A stretch of DNA of 51,772 bases, from positions 1-51,772 of IMG/VR virus record IMGVR_UViG_3300045996_001760. One strand, written 5' to 3'. Numbering within the stretch: the first letter of the stretch is position 1; every line of letters begins with the position of its first letter. Shown here in pieces: positions 20,919 through 30,519 of the stretch. The stretch comes from a virus. The translations under genes were made by a program, and so were the position numbers. Under the pieces are notes generated by a model. That model saw only the letters and a program-made list of their open reading frames with translations. It made no database searches and was not told the origin of the DNA.

Positions 20919-23173
20919 CCGACAAGATCACGGTGTTGCTGTGCGCCAGGGGTAAGCGCGCAGCCAAGGCCTACTATGATCCCGCCGAGGACCCTAGCGA
21001 GTACGACGCGGGGAAGTACTTCGAACCGGTCGAAACTGAGGTGTCCAACCTAGCCGAGCTGGCCGAGGTGCTGGACGACCTGCGCGGGGAGCCGGGCGCT
21101 TTCGTTGTGCGCGGGGCCCCAATCGAGCGCGGGGCGAAAAAGGTCCGGCGGGTGTGCCAGCGGCAGAAGGACGGTACGCTGGCCGAGTTCGAGTCCGCGG
21201 CCCATCACTGGGTCATGCTGGACGCGGACAAGACAGAGGTCCCGTTCAACCCCCGCCGTCCGCGTGCATCCGTCGAGGCGTGGCGTAAGACCCTCCCAGC
21301 CGGCCTGCGCGACGCTGAAATGCTGGTGCACCTGAGCGGGTCACAGCACCGCAAGGCCAACGTTCGCGCGCACGCGTGGATCTGGTGCGATCAGCCGATG
21401 GGCGATCTAGAGCTGCGCGCTTGGGCTCGCGCGTACGGCCTAGACCCCGCGATATACAACCCCGTCCAGCCGCATTACACAGCGGACCCGGTATTTCTGG
21501 ACTGCGAGGACCCGCTAGCGCGTAGGCGCAAGATCCTTCACCTGCCAGGAAAAAAGGCCCGGCTCCGGATGCCCGACGGTAGCGCGCCACCCAAGGACGG
21601 AGGGCCTTCCAACGCGTCGAAGTCCAAGGCCGTCGAGGGCCTGGACAAGCCCCTATCGAAGAAGTATGCGGACGCGCGCGCCGCTCTGGTGCGCAGCTTG
21701 GGCGATCCACGCGACTGGGACGGATCGCGCTTCACCATGTGTGGCGCGATCGGCGGCATGTTGTGTAAGAGCCGCTGGCCTGCGCACGAGGCTGCACAGG
21801 TTGTCCGCGAATGGCTGGACGTGGGGGACGAGGGTATAGACGTCGAGCTGGGTGTGTGGCGCGCAGTGGGCGCGTGGGAGCTTGACGACCCGAACACCGC
21901 AACGGGCTTCAAAGAGTTGGAGAGCATTTGCGGGCGCGGCGTGGCGAAGGCGCTGGACGCAGTGGCAACGGGGCTCGAGGAAACGCGCGAGGAACGCCTT
22001 GCAAAGTATGAGGAAGAAGAGGGCCCCCCAAACCCAAAAGACGAGGGCGAAGACGAAGAAGACGCAGGGCCGTGGGCGGGCATCGGTGAGAGCTGGACAG
22101 ACGCCAACACCCTAGACGCAGATATACCCTACGTAGTGCCTGGCCTCGAGATAGGCCCAGGCAAGGTCTCTGCGATCACGGGCGCGATCAACACAGGCAA
22201 AACACCCTTCGGGCTAGAGCTCGCAGTGTGCGTAGCGCTGGGCCAGCCGTTCTATGGTCACGAGACCGTCGCGACCAAGGTGGCCTATGTAGCCTTCGAA
22301 GGCGCGCGCCTGGCGAAGAAGCGCCTAAAACGTATATGCCAAGGCCATGGCTTTGAGCTGAACGATATACTTGGGGGCCTGCTGGTATTTATCACGGCCC
22401 CGCCCGGGATCTTCGACACGGACAAGGCCACCGAGCTAGCCGAAGAGTGCCAGGCCCAGGACGTCGGCCTCGTGATCCTGGACACATATAACGCGGGGGT
22501 GAAGGGCGGCTTGGACTCGAACCAGCCAACGTTTGCGGATCCGCTCAAGGCCCTAGGCTTCCACAGCGACGCGAGCGGGATCACCTTCGTCGCGCTGCTA
22601 CACGAACGCAAGCCGGGCGCGGACGCCACCGAGGGCATTCATCGGATCGCGGGCACCACGGCCCTAGGCGGCGCGCTACAATCCGCTATATCGCTCACCC
22701 GCCCCGAGGGCCTGAGCAGACAGACGATTCAGGTTGAGTGCGCCCGTGAGGTGGAAACCCCGTTCGAGCCCTTCCGCGTGGTGTGGACTGACGCGGACGA
22801 CGGCGGGCTGTGCAGTGAGCGCCACGAGGTAACCGAGGTCATGCCCGGGGAACACCCCTCGGACGCGCCGGAGCGGGACGCGCTCAAGGCGGACATCTTG
22901 CGTGTATTGGCCGACCCAAGGCACGCAGAGACAGGCCTAGCGCGGGGGCAGATCAGCACGTGGCTACGGGTTCCACACAAGGGATCGGCCCTAACACCCA
23001 AGCTTCAGCAGTTGATGGCGTGTAACGAAATTCACGTTGAAATGAGCTTAAGAGGGAAGAGTGTGTTCCGTATAGGACCAGACACCGAGGCCAACCAATA
23101 CACAGCCAGCGAAGGCGGGCGCGAGGCCCGGCAACGAATAGGCTTCGAGGACGTTGACGAGGACGAGGACTAG
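20915..23173 (+). CDS. Primase-helicase (AEP-like N-terminus, RecA-like C-terminus)
   Basis: 752 residues, ATG in ATGA overlap. N-terminal part: HHWVMLDADKT (D103/D105), LSGSQHRK (141-147) and RAHAWIWCDQ fit the DxD, SxH-like and hD motifs of RepB/PrimPol-type primases. Middle: a helical linker ending in an acidic stretch (about 360-385). C-terminal part: RecA-like AAA_25/RepA domain with Walker A GAINTGKT (423-430) and Walker B GLVILDTY (D523), then LLHERKPG and GTTALGGALQSAISLTR. A winged-helix tail (RGQISTWLRVPHKGSALTP) follows. It should open the origin and make primers, close to the candidate origin at 17.7-18.0 kb. Confidence 0.85.
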   Translation: MTDKITVLLCARGKRAAKAYYDPAEDPSEYDAGKYFEPVETEVSNLAELAEVLDDLRGEPGAFVVRGAPIERGAKKVRRVCQRQKDGTLAEFESAAHHWVMLDADKTEVPFNPRRPRASVEAWRKTLPAGLRDAEMLVHLSGSQHRKANVRAHAWIWCDQPMGDLELRAWARAYGLDPAIYNPVQPHYTADPVFLDCEDPLARRRKILHLPGKKARLRMPDGSAPPKDGGPSNASKSKAVEGLDKPLSKKYADARAALVRSLGDPRDWDGSRFTMCGAIGGMLCKSRWPAHEAAQVVREWLDVGDEGIDVELGVWRAVGAWELDDPNTATGFKELESICGRGVAKALDAVATGLEETREERLAKYEEEEGPPNPKDEGEDEEDAGPWAGIGESWTDANTLDADIPYVVPGLEIGPGKVSAITGAINTGKTPFGLELAVCVALGQPFYGHETVATKVAYVAFEGARLAKKRLKRICQGHGFELNDILGGLLVFITAPPGIFDTDKATELAEECQAQDVGLVILDTYNAGVKGGLDSNQPTFADPLKALGFHSDASGITFVALLHERKPGADATEGIHRIAGTTALGGALQSAISLTRPEGLSRQTIQVECAREVETPFEPFRVVWTDADDGGLCSERHEVTEVMPGEHPSDAPERDALKADILRVLADPRHAETGLARGQISTWLRVPHKGSALTPKLQQLMACNEIHVEMSLRGKSVFRIGPDTEANQYTASEGGREARQRIGFEDVDEDED

Positions 23174-23182
23174 CGCTATATA
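23154..23182 (+). promoter_or_regulatory. Rightward internal promoter
   Basis: TTGACG (23154-23159), 17-base spacer, TATATA (23177-23182), best match in the window. The -35 lies in the acidic 3' end of the primase-helicase gene. It would drive the genes from 23213 on (HNH, nuclease, helicase, polymerase). Confidence 0.65.
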
Positions 23183-23212
23183 CCAGGCTCGGCCCTAGGT
23201 TAGGAGAAACCG

Positions 23213-23410
23213 TTGGCTACACACGAACGACACCCCGCGCCCAGCCGCGCAGGCATGACCCGTTGCGGTAAACGGATCGTGCGGGCCTGGCACGGCGGGA
23301 CCAAACCCGAGACCACCGACCGGCCCGAGCTGGTTACGTGCAAGAGTTGCTTGCAGCGCAAAATGCAGCACTACAGCCCAGGTCAATTCAAGCTCCTCGG
23401 TGTGAAGTGA
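23213..23410 (+). CDS. Small hypothetical protein, TTG start
   Basis: 65 residues. AGGAG lies 7 bases before a TTG at 23213, which decides the start (an in-frame ATG is 14 codons later). RCGKRIVRAW and VTCKSCLQRKM may form a zinc ribbon. Coupled by GTGA to the next gene. Confidence 0.65.
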   Translation: MATHERHPAPSRAGMTRCGKRIVRAWHGGTKPETTDRPELVTCKSCLQRKMQHYSPGQFKLLGVK

Positions 23411-23616
23411 ACACGCAGGCCCCAGGCGCCTTGGCGCTCCTGCAAGAGTGTTTCGCCGCGCTACACGCGAAAGCCGTGGAGTGCAATCTAGTCCCAGCCC
23501 CGCTCGAGGCTTTCCAGGCCTTCGCCCGTATATGTGCGGGTGAGGTGGCCCGGGCGGACGTGGACCTAGTGATCACTGAGCTACTGGGAGTTGAACGCGA
23601 TGCCTGCAAACGTTAA
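23407..23616 (+). CDS. Small helical protein
   Basis: 69 residues, GTG in GTGA overlap. Wholly helical (ALALLQECFAALHAKAVE; APLEAFQAFARICAGE; DLVITELLGVERDA). Not recognised. Overlaps the HNH gene by 17 bases. Confidence 0.65.
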   Translation: MNTQAPGALALLQECFAALHAKAVECNLVPAPLEAFQAFARICAGEVARADVDLVITELLGVERDACKR

Positions 23617-23947
23617 CGGCTCCAAATGGATCAGGCCGGAGAAACGGATCCGCCTATACAGACGAGACGGGTGGGCGTGCGTGTGGTGCGAACGTCTTGT
23701 GACTGCCAAAAATGCGACTAGCTTTTCACGTCTGGCCACTCTCGATCATGTGCTCCCGCGCAGCAAGGGTGGTTGCAACAAGGCCAGTAACTTGGTGACC
23801 GCGTGCCTTGAGTGCAACACCGCGCGCGGTGACGAGGATAGCGCGGTGGTGTTCGCCGAACGCCTCGCGGGGGCTGATATGGCCGTCTTCTGCGCAACCC
23901 TGGACCGCGTGATCGAGGCTATGGGCAAGGAGTTGCCCTCGCTATGA
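23600..23947 (+). CDS. HNH endonuclease
   Basis: 115 residues from the ATG at 23600 (GGGAG upstream). CVWCERL, then TLDHVLPRSKGG, NLVTACLECNTARG: His-Asn-His core with two CxxC zinc knuckles, compact HNH_5 type. It is not next to the terminase, so a packaging role is less likely. It may be a recombination or free-standing nicking nuclease, since it is coupled by ATGA to a Cas4/RecB-like nuclease. Confidence 0.85.
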   Translation: MPANVNGSKWIRPEKRIRLYRRDGWACVWCERLVTAKNATSFSRLATLDHVLPRSKGGCNKASNLVTACLECNTARGDEDSAVVFAERLAGADMAVFCATLDRVIEAMGKELPSL

Positions 23948-24852
23948 CCTCGATCGTCGCAGCTCCGAAACTGCCCTACTCCAAGCGCTACAGCCCAACG
24001 GGGCTCGAAATGGCGCTGGGGTGTGAGTACGCCTGGGGCCTGCGCTTTATAGGAGGCCTGGACGCCCCAGAGGTGACTTGGTCCAAGAAGATCGAGGCCC
24101 TGGTGTACTACCACGCGATCCAACTGTGGGGGCCTAAGGCGTTGGCGGGGGAGGACTCCTCCGTCTTCGCAGAGGCTCGGCATCGATTCATAACAGGCAA
24201 GCAACGGACCCTTGCGCTCGGCAAGGCCGTGCACTCCGAGCTCGAACGGTACGCACTCGGGGGTGATATAGACGTAGGAACGTTTCCGGGCCAGTGTGCC
24301 CTGCCTGTGTTGCGCTACGTGCCGAACCTGGAAGAGTGCGATCTGGTGTTGCCTGAGCTGAGCTACACTTACCAAGGTATTCCGGGTACCACGGACCTGG
24401 TCACGTTGCGCGGCCGTCGCACTTGGCGCGTGACAGACTACAAGTCTTGTCGCGACTTCGAGATCAAGACCCGCGAGGGTGTCGTTATACAGTGTCAGAA
24501 GCCTGTGGCCGAGCTGCGCACGAACTTCCAGACGGCTCGATATACGATACCGATTATGCGCGAATACGACCTTGACACGATCGAGGTCTCGTTCATATAT
24601 ACGCGGACGGATCCGAAGCTTCGGCGCGAGGCAAGGGCTACGGCCTTCCTCCAAAACCGCGAGGATTCGGAGCGAACGTTCGAGAAGATGCAAGCCGCGA
24701 AGCGGCGGCTTAAGCAGTATACCAGTCTGGCCGATTGCGAGAAGAACACCGACCACTGCGATCGGTTCGGCGGGTGTCAATACCATGTTTCGCGCGGGGG
24801 CCCATGTAGCCCGCCTCGCGACGTTTCGAAAGTTAGGAGTTTCAAACAATGA
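23944..24852 (+). CDS. PD-(D/E)XK nuclease, Cas4/AddB-like with Fe-S cysteines
   Basis: 302 residues, ATG in ATGA overlap. Motifs: GKAVHSELERY (H97), GTTDLVTL (D151), WRVTDYKS (D165, K167) and FQTARY (Q-Y). Cys27 (LGCEYAWGLRF) plus a C-terminal cluster (CEKN, HCDRFGGCQY, GPC) is the arrangement that holds a 4Fe-4S cluster in Cas4 and AddB nucleases. It should be a DNA exonuclease used in recombination or end processing. It sits between HNH and an SNF2 helicase. No CRISPR array is present. Confidence 0.82.
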   Translation: MTSIVAAPKLPYSKRYSPTGLEMALGCEYAWGLRFIGGLDAPEVTWSKKIEALVYYHAIQLWGPKALAGEDSSVFAEARHRFITGKQRTLALGKAVHSELERYALGGDIDVGTFPGQCALPVLRYVPNLEECDLVLPELSYTYQGIPGTTDLVTLRGRRTWRVTDYKSCRDFEIKTREGVVIQCQKPVAELRTNFQTARYTIPIMREYDLDTIEVSFIYTRTDPKLRREARATAFLQNREDSERTFEKMQAAKRRLKQYTSLADCEKNTDHCDRFGGCQYHVSRGGPCSPPRDVSKVRSFKQ

Positions 24853-25259
24853 CGATCAAGAAGAAGAGCACCGACGAGAAACCCAAGTCCAAGTTTGCTG
24901 CCGCGATCGAGGAGCGCAAAGCCGCGGCGGGCAAGGCGTCGAAGAAGAAAGTCAAGGAAGAGGAAGAAGACGAGGAAGAAGAAGAGGAGGACGAGGACGA
25001 GGAAGAGACCGACGAAGGGGAAGAGGAGACCGACGATGACGAGGAAGAGGAGGACGAGGAACCCGCTCCAAAGAAGAAGAAGGCTTCAAAGAAGGCCTCG
25101 GCCAAGCCCAAAGCCGCTACTTTCGATGCCAGTGAGCTCAAGGTGTTCGTGATCGTGGAGTCGCCCAACGGTGTGCTGATCCGCGTGCCCGCTTCGGCTG
25201 AGGTAGCGAAGTCAGCCAAGCTCATGGTGAGCACGATCAGCGAAGCTTTCGAGGGCTGA
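24849..25259 (+). CDS. Acidic-linker protein
   Basis: 136 residues, ATG in ATGA overlap. Basic N-terminus (IKKKSTDEKPKSKFAAA), an acidic run of Glu/Asp (about 37-73), a basic Lys-rich stretch (KKKKASKKASAKPK) and a small C-terminal beta-alpha domain (VFVIVESPNGVLIRVPA). The charge blocks recall other acidic proteins in this genome. Possibly binds the helicase encoded next. Function unknown. Confidence 0.7.
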   Translation: MTIKKKSTDEKPKSKFAAAIEERKAAAGKASKKKVKEEEEDEEEEEEDEDEEETDEGEEETDDDEEEEDEEPAPKKKKASKKASAKPKAATFDASELKVFVIVESPNGVLIRVPASAEVAKSAKLMVSTISEAFEG

Positions 25260-25266
25260 TTCGCAT

Positions 25267-27018
25267 ATGTCCGCGGCTAATATGTTCGCGCGCGAGGTCG
25301 AGGAGTCCCCCGACTTCGAACGCATCCAAGCTCTCCCCCGACGCAAGGTCACGCTTGCCAAGGGGGAGGCCGCGGCTGAGCTTCTAACCCCGATGCTAGC
25401 CACGAAAGAGGGCTTGCGTCGGGGTGTCCGCTTGCGCCCGTGGCAAGCGTTGCCGCTGCTAGAGCTCGCGCAGCTGCGCAAGGGGTTCTTCGGCGGTTCA
25501 ACTGGTATCGGCAAGACCCTGGCCTTGTTCCTTGCGCCCACTGTGGTCGAAGCAAAGAAGCCGTTGTTGATCCTGCCAGGCAACTTGGTTGACGACACCT
25601 GGACCAAGTTTGCAGCCTATCAGAGGGACTGGAGAGCCCCTCGGCCCATGTATAATCTGATATCGTTCGAGGCGCTTCAAAGCGACGATAACTGGAACTA
25701 CCTCCAACGATACGAGCCTGATTTTATTGCGATCGAGGAGTGCCATAAGCTGCGCAACCCCGAGCGCGCGGTGTGCAAGCGAATTGATCGGTACCAACGC
25801 AAACACAAGGGCGGACTGGTCATGTTCCCGGTCTCAGGCTCACCGATCAACGTGTCGGTGTTCGACATAGCTCACTTTCTGATCTGGTCTCACCAGAAGG
25901 CCGCGCCCGTGCCGCACAACAAGGCCGAACGAGAAATGTGGGCCGCGGCCGTGGATCTGAACGAACCCCGACGAGGCCAGCGCCCTGGCGTTGGTGTGTT
26001 GGTGGACTTGGTGCCGAAGCTGAAGCCGCGCCCGACACGCGTAGGCACCGCGCGCAGGGCGTTCATGAAGCGCCTACTGCTCACCCCGGGCATAGTGATC
26101 GCGGATGACACCGAATGTGACGCACCGCTGGACGTGGTGTTTGAGGTCGCCCCCGACGATCCGAAGCTGGATGTGGTGTTCAAGGGTTGGCGCCTGAAAT
26201 TCAAGATGCCCGACGGCCAGATCGCGGGCGACTTGTTCTCCCAACTGCGCTGGGAGGATGAGCTCTCGAGTGGCTTCTTTCAGAAATGGGACCCGGCCCC
26301 GCCCGAGGAGTGGCGCGAGGCGTGCGGCGCCAAGAATGACTTCGTCCGTTACTGGGTCAAGAGAAGTACCGAGGCCTCGCGCCCGCTGGACACCGAGGGT
26401 GCGGTGTTGCGCGCACACAAGACTCACCCCGTGGTGCAAGAGTGGCTGAAGATCAAACCCACGTTCACGCCCAAGACAGTCCCCACGTGGCTTTCGTCCT
26501 CGGTGGTAGACAGGGCCGCGCGGTATATACGCAAACACAATGGCCTAGTGGTAGTGCGGTCACCGCTCGTCGGGCGTGCCATCGCGCGCGCGGCTGGCGT
26601 GAACTACTACGGAAGCAAGGGTCTGGACGCATCAGGGCGGTATATCGAGCGCGAGCGCAAAGGCCGCGGCGCTGTGATGTCCCTCAAGGCCAACGCGGAA
26701 GGGCGAAACTTGCAATACCTTTGGCATGATATGCTTTGGGTGTCAGTCCCGCGCAACGCGTTGGAGCTCGAACAAGGCATCAGCCGCATTCACCGCTACG
26801 GCCAGACCGAGGCCTGCAAGGTGCGTATTCTGTGCACCAGCTCGGTCACGTATACCAATTGGTTGATCGCGCAGGAGCGCGCGGACTGGGCCCAGGAAAT
26901 GGCCCCGCACATAAACAAGATCTTGACTGTAGACCCACGTCCGCCAGTATATCGAAGTCAGGCGCACCGCTGGGGTAATATGGCCCTGGACCTGGACCGC
27001 AAGGAGAACGCAGCGTGA
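25267..27018 (+). CDS. SNF2-family helicase/translocase
   Basis: 583 residues. LRPWQ (Q-like), Walker A GGSTGIGKT (76-84), IAIEECHKLRN (motif II, EECH in place of DEAH), VSGSPIN (motif III) and a C-terminal EQGISRIHRYGQ (motif VI) define SNF2/RapA-type SF2 enzymes. Such phage proteins act in replication-fork or recombination remodelling. Walker A is standard. The DEAH box reads E-E-C-H, still with the catalytic Glu. Coupled by GTGA to the next gene. Confidence 0.88.
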   Translation: MSAANMFAREVEESPDFERIQALPRRKVTLAKGEAAAELLTPMLATKEGLRRGVRLRPWQALPLLELAQLRKGFFGGSTGIGKTLALFLAPTVVEAKKPLLILPGNLVDDTWTKFAAYQRDWRAPRPMYNLISFEALQSDDNWNYLQRYEPDFIAIEECHKLRNPERAVCKRIDRYQRKHKGGLVMFPVSGSPINVSVFDIAHFLIWSHQKAAPVPHNKAEREMWAAAVDLNEPRRGQRPGVGVLVDLVPKLKPRPTRVGTARRAFMKRLLLTPGIVIADDTECDAPLDVVFEVAPDDPKLDVVFKGWRLKFKMPDGQIAGDLFSQLRWEDELSSGFFQKWDPAPPEEWREACGAKNDFVRYWVKRSTEASRPLDTEGAVLRAHKTHPVVQEWLKIKPTFTPKTVPTWLSSSVVDRAARYIRKHNGLVVVRSPLVGRAIARAAGVNYYGSKGLDASGRYIERERKGRGAVMSLKANAEGRNLQYLWHDMLWVSVPRNALELEQGISRIHRYGQTEACKVRILCTSSVTYTNWLIAQERADWAQEMAPHINKILTVDPRPPVYRSQAHRWGNMALDLDRKENAA

Positions 27019-27313
27019 ACATTACACCCGATCCGGTTACGTACCGGGACACGTATAGGCGATTGATTCGGACCCCACGCCAGGGCCTACGTGAAAGTCT
27101 CGAGGCCTACTCCAAGCGGGTAGGTCTTCACTATGACGTTGCCCGGCCGTATTGGAGGAGTGAGGGCCTGCGTTTACTGAACGCCGCGCCCGCGTTCCGC
27201 GCCGCTTTCCCTCTTGTTTTGGTGGCCCGTTGCGCGATCGGCCTGTGCGCCGTGGCCCCGGGCGTGGTGGTCGAAACCAAAGAACAGATTCTCGAACGCG
27301 AGGAAGAAATCCA

Positions 27314-27320
<7 letters not shown>
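27015..27320 (+). CDS. Hypothetical protein
   Basis: 101 residues, GTG in GTGA overlap. N-terminal basic helical part (YRRLIRTPRQGLRESLEAYSKR), a hydrophobic stretch (FPLVLVARCAIGLCAVAPGVVV, about 65-86) that could be one membrane helix, and an acidic tail (ILEREEEIQ). Overlaps the next gene by 7 bases. Confidence 0.6.
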
Positions 27321-28287
<967 letters not shown>

Positions 28288-28294
<7 letters not shown>

Positions 28295-28360
28295 GCAGCA
28301 AACAGGGCAGGTCACCGCTAGGGCGGTCCCGGGGTTCGATTCCCAACCTACCCGCTAGGC
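28288..28360 (+). other. tRNA-like element with three CCGCTAGG repeats
   Basis: GGTTCGATTCC (28333-28343) is the T-arm consensus of tRNAs. GGGCAGG (28305-28311) and CCTACCC (28347-28353) could form a 6-of-7 acceptor stem, and CCGC/GCGG lies between, but the 49-base span has no room for an anticodon arm. CCGCTAGG occurs at 28288, 28315 and 28352. It could be a degenerate tRNA, a tRNA mimic or a remnant attachment site. No integrase is present. Not a usable tRNA as read. Confidence 0.4.
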
Positions 28361-28380
28361 CCGCTCCGGAGCGGCTTTCT
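28361..28380 (+). terminator. Terminator-like hairpin
   Basis: CCGCT CCGG AGCGG (28361-28374) followed by CTTTCT. A short stem with a weak T-tract directly after the tRNA-like element, before the polymerase gene. It could end or attenuate transcription into the polymerase genes. Confidence 0.5.
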
Positions 28381-28421
28381 CCCCGCTCCGATGACGGGCC
28401 ATTATTTTCCGTGTGTAACGA

Positions 28422-29483
28422 ATGAAGAACCGCCAAGAAGCCAAGCGCCGCAAGAAGCGCGGCCCCGTCAAGGTCGACTTCGAGACCCGTTCGAAGGCGG
28501 ACCTTAAGGCCGTGGCCGGGCGCAAGTACAGCCTTCACCCCACCACGCAGGTTATATGCGCTGTACTCGAGGCGGGCGGTGTACGCGAGCTTTGGCTACC
28601 GGGGGACCCCGTGCCCAAACTGGCCAAGTTGGCGGTAAAGCGTGGGGCCTGCGCGCACAACGGCATATCCTTCGACCGTCATATATGGGCCAACACCCTA
28701 GGCTGGCCCGCGCCGGCGCACTGGCACGATACGGCCCAATATGCGCGCCTGGCCGGGTACCCAAAGGCCTCGCTGGACTTCTTGGGCAAAACACTCCTTG
28801 GAATCGACAAGGACAAGGAAGCCAGCAAGCTCACCAAGTCTCTGAGCAAGTGCTACCCGCTAACCACGCGCCGGAAGAACAAGGAGACCGGGGAGTGGTA
28901 CAAGCACCCCCACGCCATGGCTGGCCAGTGGCGTCTGGACCCGATACCCGAGGACGTCCTCGAGCGGGTCATTCGCTACTGCCAACTCGACGTCAAGATC
29001 CTGTCCGGCATATGGCCACTGCTCAAGGAGTATTCCTGTCTTGATCGCGAGGTCCGCGAGGTGGATCGGATCGTGATTGATCGCGGCATCGGCTTTGACG
29101 CTGAACTGGCCGAGTCCTTGATCGACGCCTCGCTGTGGTTCGCAGACAGAGAGCAGCGGGCCGCGGGTGTGGACGCGGCCTTGTGTCGGTCCGTGCCGAA
29201 GTTCTTAGCCGAGCTACGCAAAGCCCTAGGCGAGTTGGCCAGCTGCGCGGTGAATGCCAAGAAACCCACGCTAGAGGCCCTCCTCGATATGCGCGGGGTA
29301 TCGCCCTACGCGCGGGCACTGATAGACGCGCGCATCGGTACCAACACGATCGCGGCGGGGAAGCTGGCCGCGGGGCTGCGCAAACAGATCAAGGGCAGGC
29401 TACACGATGAACTCAAGTACGCGGGCGCGCGGACGTGGCGCTGGACCGGCGAAGGTATGCAACTTCAGAACTTGACCAAATGA
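28422..29483 (+). CDS. DNA polymerase family A, part 1 (3'-5' exonuclease and thumb)
   Basis: 353 residues. DnaQ-like exonuclease motifs: Exo I VDFETRS (D19, E21), Exo II CAHNGISFD (N80, D85), Exo III YCQLD (Y186, D190). Then helical thumb (about 200-330) and the start of the polymerase core: KYAGARTWRWTGEGMQLQN, matching the 'GA.TGRWSG.G.QPQN' segment that precedes motif A in phage PolA enzymes (TGRW reads TWRW here). The frame stops with TGA at 29481 inside ATGA. The rest of the polymerase follows in the -1 frame. The two halves must act together unless one is inactive. Confidence 0.88.
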   Translation: MKNRQEAKRRKKRGPVKVDFETRSKADLKAVAGRKYSLHPTTQVICAVLEAGGVRELWLPGDPVPKLAKLAVKRGACAHNGISFDRHIWANTLGWPAPAHWHDTAQYARLAGYPKASLDFLGKTLLGIDKDKEASKLTKSLSKCYPLTTRRKNKETGEWYKHPHAMAGQWRLDPIPEDVLERVIRYCQLDVKILSGIWPLLKEYSCLDREVREVDRIVIDRGIGFDAELAESLIDASLWFADREQRAAGVDAALCRSVPKFLAELRKALGELASCAVNAKKPTLEALLDMRGVSPYARALIDARIGTNTIAAGKLAAGLRKQIKGRLHDELKYAGARTWRWTGEGMQLQNLTK

Positions 29484-30463
29484 CCCTCGCTCAATTCGTC
29501 CCAGGCTACGATCCGAAGTCCAAGGACTGGTCACACCACGATTGGTCACGCGAAGAAGCTCGCGCGCGCATCCTGCGCGGCCAGACCAAGGGCCTCGATC
29601 CGTCCGTGATCAACGCGCTCACCCGCGCGTGCCTCAAGGCTAAGGACGGCTACACGTTCACGATCGTTGACTACGCCGCGATCGAAGCTCGGGTGAATGC
29701 GTGGGGTGCGGCTGATATGGCTGCCCTTGAGCTTTTCCGTAACGGCGGGGATCCGTACGCAACCCTTGCTGGGCGCTTGTTCGGTGTGCCCGCCGAGACT
29801 TGCCAGAAGGGCGGAGAGAACGAGAAATGGCGTCAGCTGGGCAAAATTGGAGAGCTCGGCCTCGGCTACGGCATGGGCAAGGACCTATTCCACGTCACTG
29901 CAGAGAAGGGCGGGACGAATTGGGAGGACATCGCGCCACTTGATGCGGAAACCTGCGTCGAGATCTGGCGCGGGCTTCATCGCCCGATCGTCAGCTTCTG
30001 GTACCAGCTCCAAGATGCAGCGGCCCAGGCCAGCGAAGGCGGGGAGGCACGTGTAGGGCCTACCGAGTGGTTCCGCCGCGGTGATGCGGTGTGGTGCTGG
30101 CTTCAGTCCGATCGGCCGATCGTGTATCACGGGATGCATCTTCGCCAGGAGAAGGGCGAGCGCAGGCCGGGCCTGGTATACAAGACGATCAAGGGCCTAG
30201 AGCGGACGTGGGGCGGAAAGCTTTGCGAGAATGTAGTCCAGGCCCTGAGCCGGGACGTGATGGCAGAGGGCCTGGTCAAGTGTGAGCGCGCGGGCTTGCG
30301 GCCTGTGTTGCACGTGCACGACGAAATCGTGTGCGAGGTCAAGAAGCGGGACGCACGGGACGCGTTGGAGCTCCAAGAATACCTTATGTGTGAGATCCCG
30401 ACCTGGGCCAAGGGCCTGCCGATCAATGTCGAAGGCTTCATTGCCGCCCGTTACCGAAAGTGA
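29480..30463 (+). CDS. DNA polymerase family A, part 2 (palm and fingers)
   Basis: 327 residues from the ATG of an ATGA overlap with part 1. Motif A VDYAAIEAR (D64, E69), motif B KWRQLGKIGELGLGYGMG (R117, K121, Y129), motif C HVHDEIV (H279, D280, E281): all catalytic residues of a family A polymerase are present. Nothing seems lost between the halves, as the QN-to-motif A spacing (about 60 residues) is normal. Whether it is translated by stop-start coupling, by -1 frameshifting, or is a base-calling error in a single gene cannot be settled from sequence. Confidence 0.88.
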   Translation: MTLAQFVPGYDPKSKDWSHHDWSREEARARILRGQTKGLDPSVINALTRACLKAKDGYTFTIVDYAAIEARVNAWGAADMAALELFRNGGDPYATLAGRLFGVPAETCQKGGENEKWRQLGKIGELGLGYGMGKDLFHVTAEKGGTNWEDIAPLDAETCVEIWRGLHRPIVSFWYQLQDAAAQASEGGEARVGPTEWFRRGDAVWCWLQSDRPIVYHGMHLRQEKGERRPGLVYKTIKGLERTWGGKLCENVVQALSRDVMAEGLVKCERAGLRPVLHVHDEIVCEVKKRDARDALELQEYLMCEIPTWAKGLPINVEGFIAARYRK

Positions 30464-30519
30464 TATACAACCAAGGCCCGGCGGCAACGTCGCGCCGCAA
30501 ACACAAGGAGACCAGGAGA

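Noticed and set aside
23746-24849. Leftward 367-codon frame opposite the Cas4/RecB-like nuclease
   Set aside because: Long only because of GC-rich codon bias. The plus strand has clear nuclease motifs and coupled overlaps.
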